Source: Tupaia tana
Taxonomy: Eukaryota > Chordata > Mammalia > Scandentia > Tupaiidae
Assembly (NCBI GenBank): GCA_026018925.1
Contig: JAKSZU010000009.1
Span: 73,194,041 to 73,258,040, forward strand
Reading direction: 5' to 3'
Length of the DNA stretch: 64,000 nucleotides
In this document: positions 1 to 10,454 of the stretch, in pieces
Numbering within the stretch: the first letter of the stretch is position 1
Layout: the number at the start of each line of letters is the position of its first letter
Notes under the pieces: model-generated
Databases searched by the model: none
Told to the model about the DNA's origin: nothing
What the model saw: only the letters and a program-made list of their open reading frames with translations
Program-made: the position numbers and the translations under genes

Positions 1-345
1 ACCACAAAATAAAACACTAAGAAACACAAGGAGGCTTTTGGAAGTTATGGATACTTTTTTGAAAATAATGTTTTATTTAATTTATTTTTATTATTATTTT
101 TATTTGACCAGAGAGACAGAAACAGTAACTGAGAAAGCAAGCAGCCATGTCTGGGACGTGAACTGTGGTCAGCCATGTGAGACTCCAGTGCCTTAAACAC
201 CATACCACCTGCTGACCCCAAGGTGATAGATACTTTTATTACCTTGATTGTGAAGCTAGCATAATGCATACATGCATATGTCCAAACTCATTAAATTGTA
301 TACATTAAACATTGTGCCTCTTTTTTGTATATAAATTATGCAGCA
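1..345 (+). mobile_element. Ancient L1 3' UTR (L1MA/L1MB-like), split by a SINE
   Basis: Bases 1-60 and about 221-345 read as one old L1 3' UTR in sense: 'accacaaaa', then 'ggtgatagata', then a run like 'gattgtg...tgtatacat'. A SINE-B copy interrupts it. A second copy of the same segment lies at about 950-1235, so the two can be aligned to each other. Recognised by resemblance to L1MA/L1MB 3' UTRs; the subfamily is not certain. Confidence 0.6.
61..220 (-). mobile_element. SINE-B (short tRNA-SINE)
   Basis: Reverse copy of the short SINE form. Read on the minus strand it has the tRNA-like head, then runs straight into a pyrimidine-rich stretch ending 'tctctctggtcaaa' and an A/T-rich tail. The TSD is visible as 'gttatggatactttt' (about 44-58) and 'gtgatagatactttt' (about 223-237). 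Diverged from the other copies. Confidence 0.75.
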
Positions 346-352
346 CTAAAGC

Positions 353-435
353 TGTACGTATATATTTATATATGTATATATACATATATAATAAACTATT
401 ATCTATATATAATAAAGAAACTATTATATATGAGC
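353..435. repeat. AT-rich simple repeat
   Basis: Irregular TA/TATATA tract with no larger unit. Confidence 0.8.
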
Positions 436-484
436 ACAAAATAGCTTAGGCAAGGGGGAATAATGGAAACAAAGAAAAATTAGA

Positions 485-861
485 GTACTTCAAAAGCTTG
501 TTGACAAATGAAATTAAAGTATGAGTTTGTTTTGGTGCTAAAATTGTTTGCAATCCATACATAGTTTCTTGTGAAAGGCATTTTTTTTTTAGAGGTTTTT
601 GCTATAGGGCGTGTGCGCTCGCCAGACAGACAGAGAGAGACAGAAAGCGAGAAATCACCTCCCGGGGGATGGCCACACCGCAATCCCTTCTCCATTCTCC
701 TCTCGGGATCTTGGGCACGCACGCACACGCGCCTGGCGTGAGTTTAAGCCACTGGGTCCGGGACTCGAACCGCAGTTGACTACGTGGGAGTCCAGCGACA
801 TAGCCATTACAATAACTGCTGGTCCTGTAAAAGGCATTTTTTCATAAACTTTTTGAAGATC
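485..861. mobile_element. DNA-transposon-like element with TIRs (copy 1)
   Basis: Terminal inverted repeats: 'gtacttcaaaagcttg' at the left and 'aaactttttgaaga' at the right, enclosing AT-rich sequence with 'ttttggtgctaaaatt'. Copies 2 and 3 (8185-8564, 63319-63960) share the ends and the 'ttttggtgca' / 'ttttgccctaaaataaact' core. There is no coding capacity, so it is a non-autonomous (MITE-like) element, probably mariner/Tc1 or hAT related. A SINE lies inside. Confidence 0.6.
588..826 (-). mobile_element. SINE-A, form A1
   Basis: Full-length reverse copy inside the TIR element. It runs from 'agaggtttttgctataggg' (tail side) to 'actgctggtcc' (head side). On the minus strand the B box is 'ggttcgagtcccgg'. 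TSD 'gtgaaaggcatttttt' (572-587) / 'gtaaaaggcatttttt' (827-842). Confidence 0.92.
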
Positions 862-949
862 TTCCTGCAGATCTGCAGATTAGAAAGTTATCCTGCCCAT
901 GCCAGGCAGGATATAGTGGAATCTTTGGGATACCATATTGGGTCTAGAA

Positions 950-1235
950 CTCATTAAACATATATAATATATCCAAGATATGTAGTAAAAATTATAGTAT
1001 TTGGTGATGGATCAAATGTGTGAAGTAAGGGATAAAGAGTATTAAGGATGACACCTAAGTCACTGGCTTGCATAGAGATCTGCTGTACAACAGAGCTTAT
1101 AGTTAACATCACAACATCGCTCACTTCAAAATTTGTTAAAGAGGTAGATCTTATGTTAAGTGTCCTTACCACAAAACACTAAGAAGCACAAGGAGCCTTT
1201 TGGAGGTGATGGATACTTTTTAAAATAATTTTTTA
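950..1235 (+). mobile_element. Ancient L1 3' UTR (L1MA/L1MB-like), second copy
   Basis: Contains 'atagttaacatcac', 'ttaaagaggtagatctta', 'taccacaaaacac' and 'ggaggtgatggata', in the order known from old L1 3' UTRs. Bases 1164-1215 repeat bases 1-57 almost exactly, as expected for two insertions of one family or a local duplication. Confidence 0.6.
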
Positions 1236-1241
1236 TTGAAT

Positions 1242-1275
1242 TTTATTATTATCATTATTATTATTATTATTATCA
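1242..1275. repeat. (ATT)n microsatellite
   Basis: Runs of ATT broken by two ATC units, at the A/T-rich end of the preceding L1 segment. Confidence 0.85.
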
Positions 1276-1649
1276 TGGATAGGGAAGACTAAAAACATGG
1301 AACATTTACCTCCAGATATTTCTTTGTTTTATTTTGCATTTTGGTTATGGTGGTGTTATGAAGCCCATTATTTCAGTCTTGGACATGTTGAATTTCAGGT
1401 ACATATAAAATCCCGGGTAGGCATATGCAATGTAGGTGTGGCACTCAGAAAAGGTCTGGTCTCTGTTTATCTAATTAAATATCAGGAGTCATCTCCATGA
1501 CAGTTAATCTGATTTCTCTTCCCCTTGGAAGAAATAGTTACCTTATGAGTAAGCAATTAATTGTATGCTGTTGTGAGAAGGATCAAGGTCTGACAGATTT
1601 GTTTTTTATACTTTTTTGTTTATTTATTTCTCCCATGAGCAAGAAAGAT

Positions 1650-1681
<32 letters not shown>

Positions 1682-1808
1682 AAGTATCTCCAATAGGGTC
1701 TTGACTCCATGTTCTACCTACTGCCTCAGCTAGCTTCAGATCATGGGTATGCACTTGCTGGGTGTACTCAGGGAAATCTCTGGACATAATCTCAGAACTC
1801 TCCAACAT
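1276..1808. other. No recognised gene or repeat except a GA tract
   Basis: I cannot assign this stretch. It holds a (GA)n tract at about 1648-1683 followed by sequence that looks like an old, decayed repeat. Open frames here are short and lack recognisable domains. Confidence 0.5.
1648..1683. repeat. (GA)n microsatellite
   Basis: 'gagagagagagaaagagaga'-type purine tract. Confidence 0.9.
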
Positions 1809-1980
1809 AAAAAAATGAAAAGCTATTGGATGATGAAGATGGGGATTTTAATGTCTGTATTGACTGATATGCATGGTATTCTTTCTGATAAAAGAAATGT
1901 AATACACTGTAAAGTTATATGTGATTCAATAAACAAGATTATGATAATTAATTAATTAATTAATTTAAAAAAAAAAAAAA
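1809..1980 (+). mobile_element. 5'-truncated L1 3' end
   Basis: 'gtctgtattgactgatatgc ' followed by 'aatacactgtaaag' and 'tatgtgattcaat' matches the 3' terminus of L1-3 at 37230-37345. It ends in (TTAA)n and a poly-A run at 1966-1980. Only the last ~170 bp of the element is present. Confidence 0.75.
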
Positions 1981-2034
1981 ACCTCTTTCACATAGAACAG
2001 CCTCACAGAGCATTTTACTGCTGTGCCATCATTT

Positions 2035-2225
2035 GGTCCCAAGATCAGACAGATTTGGCTTTGAATAACCATTCTACCATTTACTAACTGAGGTGTCCTA
2101 GTCAAAAGACCCTTAATCATTCCAAAGTTAAATTTGTTCATATTTAAAGTGAGAGTGATAACATTTGTTCTGCCTACCTCTGTGTTTTTATGAGCATCAA
2201 ATGAGACAAGACATATGGAAATGCC
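2035..2225 (+). mobile_element. MIR
   Basis: Sense MIR core. Seen in order are 'gatcagacagatttggctttga', 'ctaccatttactaactg', a degraded 'ttaaagtgagagtgataa' and 'ctacctctgtg...atcaaatgag'. This follows the MIR consensus order. Confidence 0.75.
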
Positions 2226-2301
2226 AAACATTATGCCGATTTCAAAGGTATCAAAAAACTGCTGATGCCTGTCGACTAACTTCTTTAAATGAAAAGCACA
2301 T

Positions 2302-2580
2302 GGGACCAGCAGATTGTGTAGTGGTTGCCTCGCTAGACTCCCATGTAGTCATCCATGGTTCAAGTTCTGAACCTGGTGGCTTCAGACTCACATTTGGGCG
2401 CTTGTGCATGTGTGCCCAGGATCCCAGAAGAAAAATGGAAGAGAGAGGATTGCAGCATGGCCATCCTCCCTGGGGGCGGGGGTGATTTCTCGCTTTCCGT
2501 CTCTCTGTCTCTCTCTTTCTGTCTCTCCAGCAAATGCACAAGCCCTATAGCAAAATTCTCTCCAAAAAGAAAAAAAAAAG
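2302..2580 (+). mobile_element. SINE-A, older copy
   Basis: Complete from 'gggaccagcagattg' to 'ccctatagcaaaattctctcc' plus an impure A tail. The B box is 'ggttcaagttctga', and many CpG sites have become TG/CA, showing age. Confidence 0.9.
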
Positions 2581-2659
2581 ATAAAGGAAAAGAAACCCAC
2601 AGATTGTGATAACTTAGAGACCTAAGAGATCCAGCACGCATATGTACCTGACAGATGAC

Positions 2660-2775
2660 TGTGGCACAGAGCAATTATGTGAATTGTCCAAGGTCACACA
2701 GCTGGTTTTTGGTAAAGCTAGGCTTTGAATGTTTCCAACTCATGTTATGACGTCCCATTCAGCTTGCTGCATGGA
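2660..2775 (-). mobile_element. MIR (antisense)
   Basis: 'gtggcacagagcaatta', then 'ccaaggtcacacagctgg' and 'taggctttgaatg', is the reverse complement of the MIR core around its B box. Confidence 0.75.
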
Positions 2776-3373
2776 CTAACTTACCAATTTAGTTGGTCAG
2801 TGAATCCTTCTGAATAAAGAATGTCTGTAAATGACATGATCATTATTAGCATTTCATGGAAAATGCTCTCTCTCCTTTACAGTTGTCTGACATTTGTAAA
2901 GAAAGCAGCATTGGTCAAGGCAAAGACTTGACATTTATCTAGATAGAAGAAAAGAGGCAGATATTGAACATTATTTTATAAACAATGGAGTGATTAATAT
3001 TTTAAGAGGTCAAGGAGAATAGTAAAACTTTCTATCTTGTCAAGTATATGTTCCCTCGCAAATATTTCTATAAGCAACTGAGTAACATATTTACAACCTG
3101 AATTTCTAGACCAAAATTCAACTTATTCCAGAATGAATTAATGGAGGGAGCTGGATATATATATGAGGTTTTTCTGTTTTCTGCACCTATTATTTCCTGT
3201 GAAAATAATTTTTTTAGGTTAAAGTATTTTGTCCTCTGTGTAGATCAGCAAAAACACCAAGAAGCTTCAGAATCAATTTATTTAAATCACTGTCATTTGG
3301 ATAGTTTTTGACATTACATTTATCTAATATGTCACAATAGTGAGACAAGCCTTTAGTATAAAAAAGAGGAATA
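2776..3373. other. Unassigned AT-rich DNA
   Basis: No gene or recognised repeat. The right edge (3336-3373) carries a ~38-bp sequence that recurs at 5468-5508. Confidence 0.5.
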
Positions 3374-3625
3374 GGTCCAGTAGGTGGTGTGCTGGTTAAG
3401 GTGCTGGATCCCATATGGCTGACTCTGTGGTTCAAGTTAAGGGCCCAGAAGCTTAAAAAGCAGGCCAGGTGCATGTGCATGAGTGCCCAAAATCTTAAAA
3501 GAAGAATGGAAGAGAAGGGATTGTGGCATTACCATCTTTCTTGGGAGTAAAGAGATGATTCCTCATTTTCTCTTTCTCTCAGTCTCTGTTTCTTTCCATC
3601 AAACGTGCACATTCTATGAGTTTTG
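3374..3625 (+). mobile_element. SINE-A, old copy
   Basis: 'ggtccagtaggtggtgtgct' head, body 'agaagaatggaagagaaggg', pyrimidine tract, and an end reading 'cattctatgag' in place of 'ccctatagc'. The A tail is lost. Clearly older than the A1/A2 copies. Confidence 0.75.
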
Positions 3626-4450
3626 TCTACTTTGATCTGAAATGCAGTAGCTAAATAATTGTAATTAATATTACCATCTATTGGATCAAAAGTATAAGAT
3701 ATTACCCTACTACTTGTTTTTCTTGATCTTTCTTGGAAGTTATTTTAAACTCTAGGGAGCTGTAATTTGTTTTCTTCTTTCAATAGACTGGAAATATGTT
3801 GAGGTTAGAGAGATTTTGTTTATTTTGTCCTTGAAAAACCACTTCCCCTTTCCATGTTTTCTCTTTTCACATACACAAGCACACAATGTCAGTACATGCT
3901 TAGTACATCAAAACTATTTGATACAAAGTTGTTGAGTTCAATTCCACAGAATTGAACAGATTCATTGTTTTAAGAATAACAATTTCAAGATGTGTGGATC
4001 AACAAAGGAAGAATCCATTTGTCCAAAATAACCTAATAACTTGGGCTAAAGGTGCTATTTAAGCAGTCATGTCAGTAATGTTTAGAAGACCTACCTTGCA
4101 CTGGTAGAGAGTGATACAGCTGAAATTTCATGATTCAAGGTCAGTCTAGCAGGGAAAATGATTACCAAATTAAAGTAGTAGTGGAATCAAAAGGGAGCTT
4201 TGTCTTGGCAAGAGAGAGTTCATTTATGTATATGGATCATTTCAGTTTTCTAGCACCCTAGATAATTTCTTTCCATTTATTAGTTGTTTCTATCTCTGCA
4301 TCACTTTCTGACACTTGTAAGGAAAGCACTGTTGGTCAACACAAAGTAAAGGATGTATAGTCATTGCTCTAATTTGCCAAACATACAATATATAGGTCTT
4401 GTCAAGATATATATTGCCAAGAGATAAGTCTTGTTCGAGGTTTATCCACT
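3626..4450. other. Unassigned DNA
   Basis: No coding signal and no repeat I can name. Short direct similarity exists between 'ttgtaaggaaagcactgttggtcaa' near 4315 and 'tttgtaaagaaagcagcattggtcaa' near 2893, suggesting a shared old repeat. Confidence 0.4.
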
Positions 4451-4451
4451 C

Positions 4452-4590
4452 GTGTGTGTGTGTGTGTGTGCGTGTGTATGTGTGTGTGTGAGAGAAAGAG
4501 AGACAGAGAGACAGAGAGAGAGAGAGAAACATAAATACACAGAAAAGAGAGACAGAATGAGAGAGAAAGAGACAGAGGTAGAATTACTCC
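4452..4590. repeat. (TG)n followed by (GA)n compound microsatellite
   Basis: TG units to about 4490, then GAGACA/GAGA units to about 4580. The open frames on both strands across it are artefacts of this simple sequence. Confidence 0.9.
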
Positions 4591-5510
4591 TTTCTTCTCT
4601 TAAGTTTAGGCACTGCATATAGCAGGTTCATCCACCCTTATTCTGCCTGGGGGTGATCAATCCTCTGAAGGGATTATGTAGGAAAGAGAACTAGAAAGTT
4701 GGCCTGGGTTTTAAAGTGAGATGCCTGCTGCTAAAAAGAGAACACTCGATTTAATAACTTGGACTTAAATTTGACAAGGGATAAAGCCATAGAATACCTT
4801 TGACTGTCCTTGTTAAACCCATTTTTTTGTTTGTTTGTTTGTTTTTTAGTGTGTTACAGCAATGTTTTCCCTGTCAGAGATTATATTTTTACGCCTATGT
4901 CCTCTAGGAAGGCAGAAACATTTTTCTTTTGCAATTCTCTCTGCATTGCTTTTTCTTTCGGCATGGGAGAAGCACTGTTTTTGGCAACACATGAGTTGTA
5001 CTACAATTGCTTCCATTTTTATTTTTTGGATAAATTTAGTTAGTTCAAAAACATTTTAAAGTCTGCCTGTGGTCTTTGCCCTCATACACTTATCCCTGGC
5101 CATCTAATATAGGGAAGATATCAACATCCAAGTTGATCCAGTGTGACAAAGTGTAAATCTATATGTATTATCCCATTTCTTTAAAGTCAAGATCCAGAAG
5201 TTCCTATCAATTCTGGGAGTGATATATAATTGAATGTGTTGGGGGAGTATGTTAGATTAAAACTGAGACTATGGAATCAAGAAACTTCAAAGTCTATGTA
5301 CTATAAGTTTTACAGTGGAAGAATAATACATTTTGTTTAACATGAGCAATTGTAGCACTACTTGACTATACTTAAGAGAGGGCATCTTCCAGGTTAACAG
5401 GATTGTTTCCCAAGAGTAAAGATTATGGTAATCAAAATGATTGACCAGAAGAGAAATTATGTGATGAGGCTTCATGAGACAAATCTTTAGTATAAAAAAG
5501 AGGGATAGGG
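4591..5510. other. Unassigned DNA
   Basis: No recognised gene or element. The last ~40 bases repeat a segment at 3336-3373. Confidence 0.45.
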
Positions 5511-5514
5511 ATAG

Positions 5515-5690
5515 CAGAAAAGGACTGAAACTAGAGTCAGAACTCTGAGTTCTATTTCACACTCTTGACTCTGGCTTATTGGATACTGTAGATCTAATGG
5601 ATTAACTTCTCTGCACTTCAGATTCCTCTGGCAAAATAAAATAGTGAGACAGATCATCACCATGCCCCTCTTCAGCTCTGACATTAAACA
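5515..5690 (+). mobile_element. MIR-like, decayed
   Basis: 'gactgaaactagagtcagaa', 'gagttctatttcacac', 'taacttctctgcacttcag', 'agattcctctggcaaaataaa' and 'agtgagacag' follow the MIR order, but identity is low. Confidence 0.5.
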
Positions 5691-5922
5691 ATTAATCTAA
5701 ATCCTATGAATATTTTTCTCATCATGTTACTATGCCCTGAATCTATGGGATAATGCTAAAAGGAATTCTATTCTTAAGTTATCATAACTCAAAAACAGGA
5801 AAGGTATGCAAATACTCTTTATTTTATTTTACTTTTTGGCCTCACATTGAAAAAGAACAAATGACTTGATACTAAACAATTTCCAACACACAGAGGTTAG
5901 TCCAAAAGTAAGTAACCAATTC

Positions 5923-6295
5923 GTTTTTGTTTTTGTTTTTGTTTTTGTTTTTGTTTTTGTTTTTAGAGAGAGAGATTCTTGCTATAGGGAGGGTGCTCTT
6001 GTTGGAGAGACAAAGACAGAGGTGAAAAGTGAGAATTCAGGGAACCAGCAGTTAGCGTAATGGCTATGTCACTGGACTCCCACGTAGTCGACCGCAGTTC
6101 GCGTCTCGGACCCGGTGGCTTACAACTCACGCAGGGCGCGTGTGCGTGCGTGCCCAAGATCCCGAGAGGAGAATGGAGGAGAAGGGATTGTGGCGTGACC
6201 ATCCCCCCTGGGGGGTGATTTCTCGCTTTCTGTCTCTATGTCTCTCTCTGTCTGTCTGGCGAGCGCACGCGCCCTATAGCAAAAAACCTCTCCAC

Positions 6296-6326
<31 letters not shown>

Positions 6327-6474
6327 GAGAATTCACTCCCCAGAGGGATGGCCATGCTGTAATCCCTTCTCCTTTTGGAATTTTGGCCACACGTTCATAC
6401 ATACTCAGTGTTACTTTCAAGCCACCAGGTATGGGACTCGAACCACAATTAACCATGTGGAAGTCCAGCAATGC
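5923..6474 (-). mobile_element. SINE-A, 5'-truncated, split by another SINE-A
   Basis: The outer reverse copy is 5923-6039 and 6325-6474. Its tail is a (GTTTTT)n hexamer array at 5923-5962 rather than pure T. The head is missing beyond 'gtggaagtccagca', so the A box is absent. An opposite-strand SINE-A inserted at 6040. Confidence 0.85.
6040..6324 (+). mobile_element. SINE-A, form A2, nested
   Basis: Intact copy from 'gggaaccagcagttagcg' to an A24 tail. The A2 markers are 'gttcgcgtctcgga', 'cttacaactcacgc', 'gcgtgacc' and 'tctctatgtctctc'. TSD 'agtgagaattca' at 6028-6039 and 6324-6335, taken from the outer SINE. Confidence 0.95.
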
Positions 6475-6970
6475 TTAAGAAATTACAATCCAATCTTTCT
6501 CCTTTAGTTTTGGTTGTGATAACCTCTTCTCCTGAGCCCTTGTCATTCACAAATATAAGGATAGCTTGTGCTACTTCTTGGACTGCTGTTATAAAAAGGT
6601 TTTATATGTCCAACAGAGTTGAATAGGTATCCTTATAGCAAATTTTAGCTATCAGTACTCAGCTGTTGTTTTAAACTTAAACAAATAAAAATTCAGTGAA
6701 CACAATGAATCCTTATTGTTCTTATGACTGCCTCCTTATTACCATTGTCTCATCTCATCATTCCCAACACCATCTTGAATGAATTGAGGACAACTGGGCA
6801 TTTTAATATCTTTGACACATATCCTCAGGTTTTTTTCTTCCTCATCTCTTTGCCCTCCTCCCTTTTAGCAAACACATCTACAGATACACCCTTCTACCAC
6901 CTGCAGCACCACAATTAACAACAATAGGTAAAAAATGGCTTGTACTCTTCTATGATACTCTGTATTTAAT
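6475..6970. other. Unassigned DNA
   Basis: No gene or repeat I can name. The short open frame at 6724-6918 has no recognisable domain and no supporting context. Confidence 0.5.
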
Positions 6971-6974
6971 GAGT

Positions 6975-7030
6975 GAGACTACCTACTATGTGCAAGACGC
7001 TGTGCTAGGAGCTATGAAGTGACACAGAAA
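6975..7030 (-). mobile_element. L2/MIR-type 3' end fragment
   Basis: 'ctactatgtgcaagacgctgtgctaggagct' is the reverse complement of the common L2/MIR terminus ('...gcctggcacatagtag'). Confidence 0.55.
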
Positions 7031-7044
7031 AAAATAAACTAGTA

Positions 7045-7210
7045 TTTTGAGCTTCTACTAAGTGCTAGGCACTTTGCTAGAGGATTTTTCCTAATAAGGA
7101 TCATATGATGTAAGTATTACATATAATTAATTGCATTTTTCTGATGGAGAAATCAAGATTCATGAAAGACGAGACGCCTGTCCAAGGTCATTATCTTCAA
7201 AACTATAATT
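7045..7210 (-). mobile_element. MIR (antisense)
   Basis: 'gagcttctactaagtgctagg', 'gatggagaaatcaagat' and 'ctgtccaaggtca' lie in the order of a reverse MIR. Confidence 0.65.
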
Positions 7211-8184
7211 GTGGCTGAACAGAAAGAGCTCACAAAAAATTTTACAAGTGTGAACTGGTGATAAGAGTTAGCATATAATTCTAGTTTTAGGAACTTAGAG
7301 ACATGGGATCCTTTTATAAGCTTTAGTAATTGGGAAAAGCTTTAAGGAAGAGTTAGATCTAAGTCGATTATTAAAGAACATGTAAAATTTGGATGGTCAT
7401 AATGGAAGAGGAGGTACTACAAGAGGGAAGAAAAGAGTGGTTGGAGTAAGCATTATGTGTTCAATAAGAAACATTGACGAGAGCAGAAGCATCATTTTGG
7501 GGAAAAATAGGAAGTTGTCACACTTGAGAACTTTAACCTTGTGCTGCTCCTTGTGCTGCTAAATACAGAAGGTAATAAATGTAGATTTTTAATAATATTT
7601 AAGTAAATAGTTACCCAATAATTATTTCTTGAGAGTCAACTATGTGTAAGTACAGTGATATGAACAAAGCACAGAAGATGAAATTAGTTAACAGTGTCTA
7701 GGATTCATAAGCAAAGAGGCAGTTAAAAGACCATTTAGAAAACTGTTGCTATAATCCAGTCATGAATTGATTTAAAAGTGTGGCCTAGTAGGCTGTCAAG
7801 AATAAAAGAATTAACTATAGGTATATTTTAAGGAAAGAATAAGTACAGAATCATTACTCTATATACCACAAGAAAGATGGTGGCATAAAAAGAATAAAGT
7901 GGTATCAAAAATATCTCCAAGATTTTATGTTTGGGTGACTAGAAACTGTCATGAATGAAAACAAGTCACCTTGGGGAGGTATGGTAGTTTATAGGTGCCT
8001 GCTATGTGGGAAGGTACACTGGACATTTGTTTGAAGTAAAAGTAGATTTCCTCAATGGAGCTATCTGGCAGAGAGCTGATGCTAGAGTGCTAGAATATGT
8101 TGGGTACTACTCCTAGCTCAAGTCATGGGATTTTCAAGACTGGGATCATTAAACACCTGAAAAAAAGTGATTACCAAATGAAGG
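7211..8184. other. Unassigned DNA with faint L2-like patches
   Basis: No coding signal. Around 7615-7690 'attatttcttgagagtcaactatgtg' resembles an L2/L3 antisense end, too weak to call. Confidence 0.4.
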
Positions 8185-8564
8185 AACTTCAAAAAGTTCA
8201 TGGAAATACAGAATTAAAATAGAGTTTATTTTGGTGCAAAGGAATTCAAATAGAATTTTTTTTGGAGAGGTTTTTTGCTATAGGGCTCGTGCGCTCGCCA
8301 GAAAGACAGAGAGAGACAAAGAGACAGAAAGCAAGAAATCACCCCCCATGGGGGATGGCCGCGCCACAATCCCTTCCCCTCCATTCTCCTCTCAGGATCT
8401 TGGGCACGCACGCACACGCGCCCAGCATGAATTTAAGCCACTGGGTCTGAGACTCGAACTGCGGTCAACTACATGGGAGTCCAATGACATAGCCATCACG
8501 CTAACTGCTGGACCCTTGGAATAGAATTTTTGTAGTATTCATTTTTCATGAACTTTTTGAAGAG
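8185..8564. mobile_element. DNA-transposon-like element with TIRs (copy 2)
   Basis: Best-preserved copy of the element at 485-861. Left end 'aacttcaaaaagttcatgg', right end 'tcatgaactttttgaagag', an inverted repeat of about 18 bp. It contains 'ttattttggtgcaaagga' and a SINE-A insertion. Confidence 0.65.
8261..8515 (-). mobile_element. SINE-A, form A1
   Basis: Reverse full-length copy inside TIR element copy 2. Minus-strand head 'gggtccagcagttagcg'. TSD approximately 'aatagaattttt' on both sides (8249-8260 / 8520-8531). Confidence 0.92.
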
Positions 8565-8752
8565 TCCATCATATAGCATTACCATGCTTCCAGGTGAGAA
8601 TTTCCCCACTTTACTCTCAAGGAATTCTGTTGTCTTAGCCTTAGTATAATCAGGATACAGCTACAAGCAAAAGAAAGATACAATCCTTCAATGACAATTT
8701 TTCTGAGAGTCTTAATCATAAAGGAATGTTGTATTTTGTAAAACGCTTTTTC

Positions 8753-9018
8753 TTTTTCTTTTTCTTTTTTTTTTTTTTGAGAGGTTTTTGCTATAGGGCG
8801 TGTGCAGAGAGAGAGACAGAGAGACAGAAAGTGAGAGATCACCCCCAAGGGGAGATGGCCATGCTGCAATCCATTCTCCTTGATTCTTCTCTTGGGATCT
8901 TGGGCACACACACACACATGTGCCCAACATGAGTTTTAAGCCACCGGGTCCAGGACTCGAACTGCTGTCGACTACTTGGGAGTCCAGCAACATAGCCATT
9001 ACACTAACTGCTAGTCCC
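8753..9018 (-). mobile_element. SINE-A, form A1
   Basis: Reverse copy in the L1 fragment. TSD 'aaaacgctttttc' / 'caaatgctttttc' (about 8740-8752 / 9020-9032). A deletion removes part of the 'gcgctcgccagacagacag' block. Confidence 0.9.
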
Positions 9019-9168
9019 TCAAATGCTTTTTCGACATGAATTGAGATGATAATGTGGTTTTTACCTTTCTTTCTTTTAATATGGTGTATTAATTTATAAT
9101 TTTGTAAATGTTAAACCACTCTTGTATCCCTGGAATAAAGCCTATCTGGACGTGATGAATAACCTTTT

Positions 9169-9513
9169 TCATATGCTGTTGAATACAGTTAGCAAGTATT
9201 GTGTTGAGGATTTTTCATCTATATTAATCAGAGATATAGGTCTGTAGTTTTCCTGTTTTGTTGTATCCTTACCCATTTTGGGAATGAGGGTAATGGAGGG
9301 TTTATAGAATGAATATGGAAAGGTTCCGTCCTTTTGGATCTCAAGAAACAGCATGAGTAGAATGGGGGATATCTCTTCTTTAAAAGTTTTGTAGAATTCT
9401 GCAGTTAAGCCTTCAGGATCTGGACTTTTCTTTGTTGGGAGGTTATTTATTACTGATTCAATCTCATTGCTAATTGTAGGTCGATTCATGCTTTCTATGT
9501 CCTCCTGTGTCAA
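9169..9513 (-). pseudogene. LINE-1 ORF2 fragment, start of reverse transcriptase
   Basis: A 114-codon open stretch on the minus strand. It reads through the conserved L1 segment preceding and entering the RT domain: '[20 protein letters not shown]', then '[11 protein letters not shown]' and '[12 protein letters not shown]'. L1 ORF2p is normally about 1,250-1,280 residues (endonuclease, RT, Cys-rich end) and makes the cDNA during target-primed reverse transcription. This piece lacks the endonuclease, the FADD catalytic motif and the C-terminus, so it cannot be functional. It is part of the antisense L1 fragment at 8660-9795. Confidence 0.9.
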
Positions 9514-9807
9514 TATTGGTAGATTTTATGTGTCCAGGAATTTGTCCATCTCATCCAGGTTTTCTTCTTTGTTGGCATATAGTCGCTCATAGTATCCTCT
9601 AATGATGTTTTGTATTTCCGTTATGCCTGTTGTAATGTTGCCTGATTCATTGCAAATTTGAAGTATCTGGTTCTTTTCTCTCTTCTTCGTATTTAAGCTA
9701 GAAAATGGTGTGTCAATCTTGTTTATCTTTTTAAAAAACAGCTTTTGCTTTCATTTATTTTCTGTATGGTTCGCTTATTTTCTATTTCATTTGAAATAAA
9801 TTTTTAA

Positions 9808-10057
9808 GAGGATTTTGCTATAGGGCATATGTGCTTGCCAGAAAGACAGAGAGAGATGGAGAGACAGAAAATGAGAAATCACCCCCCCGGGGGGGGTGGT
9901 CACTCTGCAATCCCTTCTTCTCCATTCTCCTCTCTGGATCTTGGGCATGCATGCACACGCGTCCAGCGTGAGTTTAAACCACCAGGTCTGGGACTTGAAC
10001 TGTGGTTGACTACATGGGAGTCTAGCGACATAGCCATTATGCTAATTGCTGGTCCCC
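9808..10057 (-). mobile_element. SINE-A, form A1
   Basis: Reverse copy at the right edge of the L1 fragment. The T-rich tail side is short. TSD 'atttgaaataaatttttaa' (9789-9807) / 'atttaaaataaaattttaa' (10058-10076). Confidence 0.92.
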
Positions 10058-10076
10058 ATTTAAAATAAAATTTTAA

Positions 10077-10454
10077 TATTTGAGTTGTTCTATTAAATGT
10101 AGAACATTTTATAAATTCCAAGTATGTTTTACTTGTAATTGTCAAGAGTTAACAGGTAGTTGGATTTGTTATAGGCATTGATTTAAAAATCCTTTCACAT
10201 TTTTTCCATGTTTAAAATTAAGGATTCTTAGGATCCTGTGTACATCAGTGGAAAGAAAGACCTCCTGTGTGTACCTGGAAAACAGGTATTTCACTGGCAC
10301 AAGGATTTACTGTCAGCTTCAGACCAGAGACTGTGTTATCTTCTTCAAGATGCCAAGCACCTGGCTGAGTATACTTGAGTGAGGATCTTGAATGGAAGCT
10401 TTCTTTTCTATCGTTATTAAATGCAAAGCTAAAATGGCTAAATATATACTGTGA
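10077..10454. other. Unassigned DNA
   Basis: Nothing recognised. It separates the internal L1 fragment from L1-2. Confidence 0.5.

Larger units (their letters stand above)
8660..9795 (-). mobile_element. L1 ORF2 internal fragment (antisense), split by a SINE
   Basis: Antisense L1 covering the middle of ORF2. On the minus strand it runs from the region before the reverse-transcriptase domain (right) to 'MIKTLRKIVIEG' (left, near 8700). Neither the 3' UTR nor the 5' end is present, so this is an internal piece left by truncation plus rearrangement. SINE-A copies sit at 8753-9018 inside it and at 9808 on its right edge. Confidence 0.85.

Noticed and set aside
1590-1800. Possible reverse SINE around the GA tract
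   Set aside because: The purine tract resembles a SINE end, but neither the body nor the tRNA-like head can be found beside it.
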